Below are positions 1 through 5,244 of a stretch of 5,317 bases of DNA, in pieces. A model generated the notes under the pieces. That model did not search any database. It was given only the letters and a program-made list of their open reading frames with translations, and had not been told where the DNA came from. The position numbers and the translations under genes are program-made. The stretch covers positions 1 through 5,317 of the forward strand of contig CAZUAH010000806.1 in the NCBI GenBank assembly GCA_964617665.1, in the 5' to 3' direction. How positions within the stretch are numbered: position 1 is the first letter of the stretch; each line of letters opens with the position of its first letter. This DNA is from JADHUC01 sp964617665. GTDB taxonomy: Bacteria; Planctomycetota; Planctomycetia; Pirellulales; Pirellulaceae.

Positions 1-154
1 CCTGCCCCTCAACCTAATTGTCGCTAAAGACTTAAGCTAATTGACGCCGAACAGAGGCTTCAGAGAATGGGATTCCTGCGACCGCTACAAGCGCGAAACC
101 TTGCCAATCCGGTTGCGAATTCTAGCTCGACCTACCTTCAACGCTTCGACCAAG

Positions 155-178
155 TCCCCCCACTAATCCCCCCACTAA
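155..178. repeat. Perfect tandem duplication of a 12-base unit
   Basis: The unit TCCCCCCACTAA occurs twice back to back (155-166 and 167-178), and the sequence continues TG. It lies about 110 bases left of the tRNA remnant. Direct repeats at this distance from an attachment core are typical of arm-type binding sites for tyrosine recombinases or their directionality factors. The role here is inferred from position only; slippage at a C-run is the simpler alternative. Confidence 0.6.
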
Positions 179-208
179 TGCGCAAAAGCGTACCTTGAGC
201 AAAGCAAA

Positions 209-226
209 GTCGAAGCAAGGTCGAAG
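209..226. repeat. Paired GTCGAAG direct repeat
   Basis: GTCGAAG is present at 209-215 and 220-226, offset by 11 bases (about one helical turn). The reverse complement CTTCGAC is at 144-150. Helically phased short repeats beside an att-like tRNA end fit protein-binding arm sites, but seven bases is short enough for coincidence. No partner protein can be named. Confidence 0.4.
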
Positions 227-285
227 TTTAGCCCCCGAAAAAACAAGGGTTTGGCCAGCTAGGTTAAAGCGTTCTCCAATCAAAA

Positions 286-332
286 ACGGTCTACGGAACC
301 GAAGGTTGGCCGTTCGAATCGGCCGGGGTGTA
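286..332 (+). tRNA. 3' half of tRNA-Arg(ACG), probable attachment-site scar
   Basis: From the anticodon arm onward the sequence folds like a tRNA. The anticodon stem is CGGT/ACCG (287-290 and 298-301), and the seven-base loop CTACGGA (291-297) carries anticodon ACG (Arg). A short variable region follows. The T stem GGCCG/CGGCC (308-312 and 320-324) encloses the loop TTCGAAT (313-319). A seven-base acceptor strand GGGGTGT (325-331) is followed by discriminator A332; CCA is not encoded. The matching 5' acceptor strand (ACACCCC expected) and a D arm are absent at the right distance upstream, and the 27:43 pair is A-A, so this is only the 3' portion. Integrative elements that insert into tRNA genes commonly leave such a 3' copy at the distal end. 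The structure is seen directly; the att role is inferred. An intact but highly degenerate tRNA is unlikely. Confidence 0.72.
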
Positions 333-337
333 CTTAT

Positions 338-375
338 AACGCCTTAAATCACAATGATTTAGGGCGTTTTTCTTT
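338..375 (+). terminator. Intrinsic terminator behind the tRNA fragment
   Basis: A 14-base-pair stem (338-351 with 355-368, one G-T wobble) closes a three-base CAA loop and is followed by a T-rich tail (369-375). It starts six bases after the tRNA discriminator base. This is the normal place for a tRNA transcript terminator, so it probably belonged to the original tRNA locus and stayed with the 3' fragment. Confidence 0.85.
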
Positions 376-913
376 GCGCTTTCTGTATCCAATTCTTGGG
401 ATTTGCTGAACGTATCCAATCGAGGCTGAATCTGATCCACCTCATCACGCCTCATGTGGAAAGATCAAGACACGAATCCGAAAGGGCAAGTCGGGCGTGA
501 TTTGGTTGTGACCCCCACGGCATCTCGAAGCGGAGCGAATTGCTTCTTTGTGGGCTGGATTGTTAGCGACCTTGCTCTGTTGCGGGCCAGCGCCCATGCC
601 CTCACCACAGCACTAACCCCATGGTTTTCCGTAGTCTTGACCGAGGGCGCAGTCGGCGTGTCTTTGTGGTGACGCTGATCAGATCTGGGCGCACAACATT
701 CTCGTCCAACCTTTCAGAGATCGCTGGTTCGTGCCTCAGATAGTCTCGGTGTCGTGGTTGTCACGGTGGTCGCCCTCGATGCGCAGAACGTGTGATTGGG
801 TGGATGGGATGTGACCCAGTGTCCGATGACAGTGTCGCAGTTGCATGCTGATTCGTGCGCAGGGACAATGGCACCTCAACTACCGAGCTTCAGAGCAGTC
901 CCGGAGACAGACC
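376..913. other. About 540 bases without a supportable gene
   Basis: The only ATG-started frame of any size (454-672, 72 codons) has no ribosome site and no recognisable protein pattern, so I do not call it. The minus strand has no frame of note. Seen in it: the direct repeat GTATCCAAT at 385-393 and 412-420 (27-base offset) and a small TGGGT/ACCCA inverted pair at 797-801 and 814-818. The right end must contain the promoter for the gene starting at 914, but no clear -35/-10 pair stands out. It could be decayed coding sequence or house an unrecognised small RNA. Confidence 0.5.
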
Positions 914-2161
914 ATGAGTGCGAAGCGAAAGATTGTGGTATCTAAATCCTGTCGAGCGGCCTTGAATGGCATTCGGGAGCAGTTACGGAAGTGCTCGTAT
1001 ATTTATCGTCCGGTTTTCCATGAACTGTTCGTGCCCCGGACGGATTTTTCTGATCGATCCGCCTCCGACATTTGGCACTCGTTCAAGGACGCTTATCAAG
1101 ACCTTTTCACGGACGAGTGGGAAATGTGGCACGGGCCATGCGATGCGAGTTTTTTTGGCCGGTTCTATGGCTGCGGCGATGGGTTCAGCGAGTTTGAGAA
1201 GCTGGCTGCCAGAGCCTACTTCGTGGTGCGGGAGATCGACGAAACTCTGCCGGAGCACGGTTATCACGATTGCCCTGACTGTTGGATGGAATTCCTTCAC
1301 AACGTGGCATTCGACTTTGCAACACCACTGTTGGACTCACTTTGGACTATCTGGGAGAAGGGAACAGAGGAAGACTCACCCATTCGGGTCGATATTCAAG
1401 AGGGTGTTGGCGATCCGTGCCCTCTCCATCCTTTTCACTATGAGTTGGTACACGACGTGTTCGTGTCCTCGATGGCAGCCATCGACTTGATCCTAAACGA
1501 AGAAGCGCCGTTCATGATGGGAATTGCCGCAGTGGAATCGCCTCTCGGACCCCTAATAGGATTTGAGGACGAGTTTGAGGAAGACACAGAAGGCGAAGAG
1601 ACTGTTGAATCCGGTCCACCCGTGACCGGACGGGTTCGCAATTTCAGCTTCGATGGTCTGTGGCACCTCGAATTCAATACTGGTGAGGGTATTGAGAAGG
1701 CCACCTTCGACAAGACAAAGGGATTCTCCATTTACGACGTGTTGTTGAGGCAGCGTGACGAGAAGCCTCTCTCTGCAGGCGAGTTACTGGTGAAGGCGGG
1801 GCAGATCGAGGGATTTGAAGAATGGAGCAGCGCTGACTACGTTTATGGTGGCAGAGGGAAGCGGGATCTTCGCACTCGAATGGCTGAAGTCGAGAAGGAA
1901 ATCGACGATACGGTAAATCCAGAGCGGCTCCAAGAACTCAAAGAACAACTGGATACGTTGAAGGGACATTGGACCTCTGGCGTGGGCCACTTTGGGAGAT
2001 CGAAAAAACTCGACGATCCCGAAGAGAGGCGTATCAATCAGGTCAAGAGCCAACTTTACCGTGCCCGTCAGAAGATTCGGGGGCAAATGCCGAAATTTGG
2101 CGAGTACCTTCGAGCAACAGTGAAAGTGGTCGGCGGCGAGTTCATCTATCGCCCAATTTGA
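914..2161 (+). CDS. Uncharacterised protein with a regulator/ATPase-type C-terminal domain (415 aa)
   Basis: I choose the ATG at 914 because GGAG at 903-906 sits seven bases upstream. The in-frame ATG at 845 would add 23 residues but has no ribosome site. Residues 1-215 are unrecognised: acidic, rich in Trp, Phe and Tyr, with a CPDC pair at 120-123 and a later PCPLHPFH stretch that could in principle bind a metal. A strongly acidic linker follows at about 218-232. Residues 248-415 match a pattern I remember at the C-terminus of many bacterial transcriptional-activator and AAA/LuxR-type proteins. The order is a GLWHLEF strand, a KGF segment (269-271), a charged coiled-coil-like helix (about 317-350), a Gly-rich GHFGRSKKL motif near 358-366, a PEERRINQVKSQL helix, and a terminal FGEYLRA...GGEFIYRP segment. 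A function cannot be assigned. A regulatory or signalling role is the most that follows. The next gene starts 235 bases downstream, so co-transcription is possible but not shown. Confidence 0.85.
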   Translation: MSAKRKIVVSKSCRAALNGIREQLRKCSYIYRPVFHELFVPRTDFSDRSASDIWHSFKDAYQDLFTDEWEMWHGPCDASFFGRFYGCGDGFSEFEKLAARAYFVVREIDETLPEHGYHDCPDCWMEFLHNVAFDFATPLLDSLWTIWEKGTEEDSPIRVDIQEGVGDPCPLHPFHYELVHDVFVSSMAAIDLILNEEAPFMMGIAAVESPLGPLIGFEDEFEEDTEGEETVESGPPVTGRVRNFSFDGLWHLEFNTGEGIEKATFDKTKGFSIYDVLLRQRDEKPLSAGELLVKAGQIEGFEEWSSADYVYGGRGKRDLRTRMAEVEKEIDDTVNPERLQELKEQLDTLKGHWTSGVGHFGRSKKLDDPEERRINQVKSQLYRARQKIRGQMPKFGEYLRATVKVVGGEFIYRPI

Positions 2162-2162
2162 C

Positions 2163-2190
2163 CGGCGAGACGGCTTCTCCATTCTCGCCG
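2163..2190 (+). other. Stem-loop immediately after the stop codon
   Basis: CGGCGAGA (2163-2170) pairs perfectly with TCTCGCCG (2183-2190) around a 12-base loop, starting two bases after the TGA of the 914-2161 gene. There is no T-run, so it is not a standard intrinsic terminator. It could protect the 3' end of the message or act as a leaky terminator. A nine-base direct repeat GGCTTCTCC (2172-2180 in the loop, and 2230-2238) lies in the same intergenic stretch. Confidence 0.5.
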
Positions 2191-2294
2191 CCATCCCCTC
2201 GTTCGGGCCGATTTGGCAGCGCCTACCGAGGCTTCTCCGTCTTCCGCCCGGCACCGCACTCTGGCGGGTGCGTCCCCAACTCTGAAAAATCATT

Positions 2295-2324
2295 CAGATA
2301 CGTATCTCAGATACGCAATACGTA
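2295..2324. promoter_or_regulatory. Palindromic operator-like cluster upstream of the tandem winged-helix gene
   Basis: AGATACGTATCT (2296-2307) is a perfect 12-base palindrome. CAGATACG occurs twice (2295-2302 and 2308-2315). The palindromic core TACGTA occurs at 2299-2304 and again at 2319-2324, exactly 20 bases apart, so the two centres lie on the same helix face. The cluster ends 72 bases before the ATG at 2397, a normal promoter/operator distance. The protein encoded next is itself predicted to bind DNA, so autoregulation is the simplest hypothesis. No -10/-35 pair can be assigned with confidence. Confidence 0.55.
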
Positions 2325-2396
2325 CCGCCTCCTGCTTACAGAAGCGGCACAGTGGCTGCCGCACAAAACTAACCCCGTAAGTGAGGAGAAGGTACT

Positions 2397-3410
2397 ATGG
2401 TTCGGAATGAACTTCAGAACCGAATTTTGGCTGAGCTTGAAGACCGCAAGATGACGACTTCCGATCTCGTCGCCGAGATTGGTGAGCCGGAACAAGTCCT
2501 CAAGGATGCCATTCTGATGCTCAGCACCGATGGGACGCTTGGGCAAGATGGAGATCGTTACTACGTCGTCGAGGAGGGCGGCGGCGTCTTGTCTGATTCG
2601 GATTGGGAGATCATCGACTTCCTGAAGGATCGGAAAGGAAAGTCGATGAAGCCCAACAACGTGGCTATGTCACTTGGGGGAGAAGGAATGTCCGCCGCCC
2701 TCATGCGACTAGCGGAGACCGGTATCGTGGTGAAAGACAAGGGGGGCGGTTACAAGATCACCTCGGAAAGTGAGCTTGAAGTCCCGCTTTCCCCAAGTGA
2801 GCGTGAAGAGCTTGGGGACGCCGAGGCACTGATCGATGGTCTTGTCGAGGAGATTCATGACAAGCAATTAGAGGTCGCTCGACAGCTACGTCGAATCCGA
2901 GACAAGAGATTGTACCGAGAGACGCACAAGCAGTTCAGTGAGTACGTCGCCGAGCGCTTCGAAAGAACTCGTGATTGGGCCTACAAGCTGATCGCCCAAT
3001 TGGATGTCATGGAGGGGCTGACGAGCGAGAAGCCTAATGCGGATGTAGAAGCGCTTCTACAAACGGTTACTGCCAGAGATATTCCGCACTTGGCCAAACT
3101 CAAGAAGGAACCAGCCAAGATGCAAGAGGCGTTGCTGAAAGCTGAAGAAACAGCAAGATCTGAGAAAAGGGATAGGAAACCAGACGACGTGAAGGAGGCG
3201 GTGGAATCGCTTAAGCCCAAGCCTGAGCCCACGGCTCCTCCACCTGCCCCTCAGAAGAAGCTTCGCAAGGTGACGTTCACCGGAATCACTCATCCCGAAG
3301 TGGAAACCGAGCATCTGCCCGGATTCTTCAAGCAGTTCGCCGATTGGATTGAAAAGAATCCGAGTGACGGTGCCTTCACTGTCAAAGTTGCCAAAGCCAA
3401 AACAGTCTGA
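2397..3410 (+). CDS. Putative DNA-binding protein: tandem winged helix plus HTH-like plasmid/phage domain (337 aa)
   Basis: The start at ATG 2397 is supported by AGGAG at 2384-2388, eight bases upstream. Residues 5-58 look like a winged helix: a first helix, TTSDLVAEIGEPEQVLKDAI as helix-turn-helix, then a wing ending YYVV. A second similar unit spans about 66-122 and ends in GGGYKIT. Residues about 143-205 hold a helical segment with RDKRLYR and FSEYVAERFERTRDWAYKLI. This matches my memory of a domain in plasmid- and phage-borne regulator or partition-associated proteins of the form 'IRD-RLYR ... F--Y--ERW--SR--AY-LI'. A charged helix (about 225-262), a Pro/Lys-rich linker (271-288) and a short C-terminal domain rich in aromatic residues follow. 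The protein is probably cytoplasmic and DNA-bound. Candidate roles are element regulator, partition adaptor or replication accessory; none is proven. It has an operator-like palindrome upstream and a strong terminator downstream, so it is likely a single-gene unit or the end of a transcript from 914. Confidence 0.88.
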   Translation: MVRNELQNRILAELEDRKMTTSDLVAEIGEPEQVLKDAILMLSTDGTLGQDGDRYYVVEEGGGVLSDSDWEIIDFLKDRKGKSMKPNNVAMSLGGEGMSAALMRLAETGIVVKDKGGGYKITSESELEVPLSPSEREELGDAEALIDGLVEEIHDKQLEVARQLRRIRDKRLYRETHKQFSEYVAERFERTRDWAYKLIAQLDVMEGLTSEKPNADVEALLQTVTARDIPHLAKLKKEPAKMQEALLKAEETARSEKRDRKPDDVKEAVESLKPKPEPTAPPPAPQKKLRKVTFTGITHPEVETEHLPGFFKQFADWIEKNPSDGAFTVKVAKAKTV

Positions 3411-3443
3411 AGCAACCATGCGATTCACTCGTCGGCGCTAAGT

Positions 3444-3490
3444 ACAGCACCAGCGGAGCGATCACGCTCCGCTGGTGCTGTCTTCTCTTT
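3444..3490 (+). terminator. Strong intrinsic terminator of the 2397-3410 gene
   Basis: ACAGCACCAGCGGAGCG (3444-3460) pairs perfectly over 17 bases with 3465-3481 around an ATCA loop, followed by a T-rich tail (cttctcttt, 3482-3490). It begins 33 bases after the stop codon. No T-run follows on the opposite strand, so it serves the plus-strand gene and not the convergent gene ending at 3646. The remaining gap to 3645 shows nothing else I can support. Confidence 0.93.
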
Positions 3491-3645
3491 GCGCAGTCTA
3501 CAAGTCACAACCCCTGTGAAGGCAAACCGACTACAATGGACGCAGTTCTTGGGAAAGAGGCCCATCGATGTGCTCCCCCTTTATCTCCGATGCGTCCTTG
3601 CGCACCCAACAGGAAACTGCCATGGGAGACAGGTGTATTTCTGTT

Positions 3646-4506
3646 TCAGGCATACGGAAAATCCATGGCCCGACCCACAAGGGATTCTGCTTTCTCCTGC
3701 CAACGCTCCGGCCATTCAGGGTCTCGGACGACCGTCTTGTAGATGCCATCCTTCGCCTTGTTAGGAATGGCCCATCGATTCAGCCATTCGACGAACCGGT
3801 CACGTTCGGCCTGCTGCTTTTCGAAGATCTCACTGGCCGGTGAGAACTCGTCCAAAAGCTTGTCGGGATCGGCGGATGCGGTCCCAGAAAACGTCGTCTT
3901 GTCAGCAAAGCAACGAAGCTGGGCGTCACGTAACCGGTAGAGCCGGAATACCATTCCTTCATCGACGGCGAGGAAGCCCAGTTCCTCAAGCTTCGTCAGC
4001 GCCTTTGCCACTGTTTCGGCGGAAGTTCCGGTCGCCAGTGCGAGATACTCATGGCTCCACCCATGCTGTGGTTTCCATTGGTTGAACACCGAGTTTCTGA
4101 TCAGACTGTAAATGGTCACGTCCGTTACCTGCAACGGGTTGTCGGCACCGGGTGTCCGTACATAGCAGCGCCAATTTCGGAGCCATTTCGAGAAATGGCC
4201 TTCCCGAAACCGCTCACGAAGCGTCTCCAACTCTTGAAACCAGTCCGCACGTGGACATGGCGAAATCACCGTGTTGTCGGTGTCCAGTAGCCCGTGCCCC
4301 CGCAGTCGCTCAGTTGCCTTGGCCACGGTCTCTTCCTTCAGCCCCGTCGCTTTGGCTGTTCGACGGTGAGACGGGATTTCGCCATAACTAGCTTGGAACG
4401 TTCGGTAACAGTACGTCGCCCGATCCGTGTAGCTCAACGGACATTCTGGATTTGTGAAGAACATCGTCACGTATTTCTTATCAACAAATTGTTTATCTTG
4501 TGTCAT
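3646..4506 (-). CDS. Putative DNA-binding protein with two related winged-helix units (286 aa)
   Basis: Translation starts at the ATG at 4506-4504, preceded by a perfect AAGGAGGT ribosome site (4518-4511). Two helix-turn-helix units resemble each other. The first, about residues 24-76, has a recognition segment ATGLKEETVAKATERLRGHG. The second, about 127-186, contains ATGTSAETVAKALTKLEELG. The shared pattern ATG---ETVAKA---L---G-L at the same place in both implies internal duplication. Trp is frequent (89, 108, 112, 144, 150, 241, 245, 265, 269). The C-terminal 90 residues are helical and charged without a recognised domain. Tandem winged helices are a common build for plasmid and phage replication initiators and for dimeric regulators; I cannot tell which applies. 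The gene is convergent with 2397-3410, and an AT-rich stretch and an inverted repeat lie just upstream, which suits either an initiator beside its origin or an autoregulated repressor. Confidence 0.88.
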   Translation of the reverse strand: MTQDKQFVDKKYVTMFFTNPECPLSYTDRATYCYRTFQASYGEIPSHRRTAKATGLKEETVAKATERLRGHGLLDTDNTVISPCPRADWFQELETLRERFREGHFSKWLRNWRCYVRTPGADNPLQVTDVTIYSLIRNSVFNQWKPQHGWSHEYLALATGTSAETVAKALTKLEELGFLAVDEGMVFRLYRLRDAQLRCFADKTTFSGTASADPDKLLDEFSPASEIFEKQQAERDRFVEWLNRWAIPNKAKDGIYKTVVRDPEWPERWQEKAESLVGRAMDFPYA

Positions 4507-4510
4507 GTTG

Positions 4511-4518
4511 ACCTCCTT
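4511..4518 (-). promoter_or_regulatory. Consensus Shine-Dalgarno AAGGAGGT
   Basis: On the minus strand the sequence reads AAGGAGGT, then CAAC, then ATG. It complements eight bases of the canonical 16S rRNA tail, much stronger than the GGAG-type sites of the two plus-strand genes. It fixes the start of the 3646-4506 gene and suggests efficient initiation. Confidence 0.9.
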
Positions 4519-4553
4519 GCCAGTATCTATCCCGCTCGTGTTCCGTTTTTCCG

Positions 4554-4588
4554 AGAAAATCTCCCCATTTTCTGAAATCGCTTGTCAA
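4554..4588 (-). promoter_or_regulatory. Possible promoter with overlapping inverted repeat
   Basis: On the minus strand a perfect -35 hexamer TTGACA reads from 4588 to 4583. At the usual spacing downstream no good -10 box is seen. Instead, a perfect inverted repeat AGAAAAT (4554-4560) / ATTTTCT (4567-4573) with a six-base CTCCCC spacer occupies that place. An operator overlapping the promoter would let a dimeric DNA-binding protein, perhaps the product of the gene itself, control it. The hexamer and the inverted repeat are seen; the regulation is inferred. Confidence 0.45.
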
Positions 4589-4596
4589 AAGTCGGG

Positions 4597-4666
4597 ACAA
4601 AGAAGTTTCTTTACTAACAAGCGTAAGCAAGAAAACGTAACAAACTTAGTGATAACCTTAGAAACG
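4597..4666. other. AT-rich stretch upstream of the minus-strand gene
   Basis: About one third of these 70 bases are G or C, clearly lower than the flanks. It contains AAAGAA-GT-TTCTTT (4599-4612), a palindrome with a two-base centre, and scattered TAAC and CGTAA words (CGTAA at 4622-4626 and 4636-4640), but no convincing iteron array. It could be a DNA-unwinding element of a small replicon or simply promoter DNA. ACTAAC followed by CGTAAG (4613-4627) also occurs with one base less spacing at 2368-2381, just before the 2397 gene. Confidence 0.35.
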
Positions 4667-4696
4667 TCGGTAAGATTGTCGCATGCGCTTTGGTGT

Positions 4697-4734
4697 GGGG
4701 GGGGGGGCCCCCCCCCCCCCCCCCCCCGCCCCCG
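4697..4734. repeat. G11-C20 homopolymer junction
   Basis: Eleven G (4697-4707) are followed directly by twenty C (4708-4727), then G, five C and G. The flanks read towards the centre are alike on both strands (GGTGTG on plus, GGTGCG on minus), so the block can fold back on itself. Possible origins are joining of two unrelated fragments through poly-G read tails, a genuine hypermutable tract, or a foldback. Reading frames across it consist of poly-Gly or poly-Pro and are not genes. Exact tract lengths should not be trusted. Confidence 0.9.
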
Positions 4735-4866
4735 CACCGCAGTCCTGCTAGGCCACAGCGTGACCAAGCTTTCTTGCAGCGGGGCAGTCTGGTGCCTTTG
4801 GATGCTGCATTGCCGAGTTCACGTGACCTAGTGTGGTCCATCTGCATCATGCCGTCACGTTGCTTC

Positions 4867-4947
4867 GTCGGGCGAGCCGTGAATGTTCGGGGCGTCACTT
4901 GTGCTGACGGCTCGCTGCCTCTGGCTAACAAAACGGTTCCGCCCGAC
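4867..4947. repeat. Nested inverted repeats forming a bulged hairpin
   Basis: The left arm GTCGGGCGAGCCGT (4867-4880) pairs in two blocks with the right side: GCGAGCCGT with ACGGCTCGC (4907-4915), and GTCGGGCG with CGCCCGAC (4940-4947). The blocks share the three bases 4872-4874, and about 24 bases bulge out on the right arm. The loop is 26 bases and includes an alternative small hairpin CGTCA/TGACG (4893-4909). Such a structure could form in single-stranded DNA or RNA. Confidence 0.6.
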
Positions 4948-5244
4948 CTTCCGTAAATCGTTCTGCATGATGGCGGTGGTCCAGCGTGGTGCTTCGTTGA
5001 AGAGGTGTGCCTCTGCGGAATCGTTGGAGGACGCCACACGCCGTTCATAAGACTGGGGCGGCACTTCGATGGTGGCTGCGCAGTTCCGCCCGGATTCATG
5101 AGGATCAGCGGGATGATGCGTGCAACTTAGTAACCAGCGACAGCGAGTCAGCACGGTGCCACGGGAGATTATCAGCGAGAATCGGGTCCGTCATTCATAA
5201 ATAATGACATGAACCACCGAGCACTTTTGAAGACAAATCGCTGG
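4901..5244. repeat. Diverged short repeat modules in both orientations
   Basis: A module reading TTAGCCAGAGGCAGCGAG, then CCG, then TCAGCAC on the minus strand (4928-4901) reappears on the plus strand as TAACCAGCGACAGCGAG followed directly by TCAGCAC (5131-5154). GTTCCGCCCG is directly repeated at 4936-4945 and 5083-5092. AACGGTTCCGC (4932-4942) is matched by the near-inverse GCGGAATCGTT (5015-5025). ATCAGCG recurs at 5104-5110 and 5171-5177, each followed by AACCASCGA (5132-5140 and 5212-5220). CCAGCGA (5134-5140) is inverted as TCGCTGG (5238-5244). Together these look like decayed copies of one repeat unit. Confidence 0.5.

Larger units (their letters stand above)
1..285. other. Gene-free left flank, possibly the end of an integrated element
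   Basis: No reading frame with a credible start, ribosome site and protein-like composition is visible on either strand. One frame is open without an ATG from 126 to 347, but it runs through the tRNA fragment and is Lys/Arg/Pro-rich, so I do not call it. The stretch holds short repeats at 155-178 and 209-226 close to the tRNA remnant. If the remnant is an attachment site created by insertion at the 3' end of a tRNA gene, this flank is the terminal part of the inserted element. The integrase and the intact tRNA would lie outside the window to the left. The presence of an element here is inferred. Confidence 0.4.

Noticed and set aside
286..332. Complete tRNA gene or tRNA split by a group I intron
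   Set aside because: The anticodon stem and loop are continuous, so no intron boundary lies in the loop. No 5' acceptor strand or D arm is found at the required distance.
126..347. 73-codon open frame without ATG running into the tRNA fragment, considered as an integrase tail
   Set aside because: It lacks recombinase motifs, is Lys/Arg/Pro-biased, and its last third is simply the tRNA read as protein.
454..672. 72-codon ATG-started frame, plus strand
   Set aside because: No ribosome site before the ATG and no recognisable domain. Length is within chance for GC-moderate DNA.
845..913. Upstream ATG extending the first gene by 23 residues
   Set aside because: No Shine-Dalgarno before 845, whereas GGAG precedes the ATG at 914 at proper spacing. 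The extra residues look non-conserved in style.
1784..2293. 169-codon minus-strand frame inside the first gene
   Set aside because: It is antisense to a gene with clear domain structure and ribosome site. Its own translation shows no domain, so it is a shadow.
4923..5030. Integron attC site (GGCTAAC ... GTTGGAG with inner inverted repeat)
   Set aside because: Each putative core site misses the consensus at one base, and the two outer cores are not complementary to each other. Only the AACGGTTCCGC/GCGGAATCGTT arms pair. Kept as a repeat observation only.
4614..5099. 161-codon minus-strand frame
   Set aside because: It crosses the G/C homopolymer block, giving a poly-Gly stretch, has no ribosome site, and depends on exact tract length.
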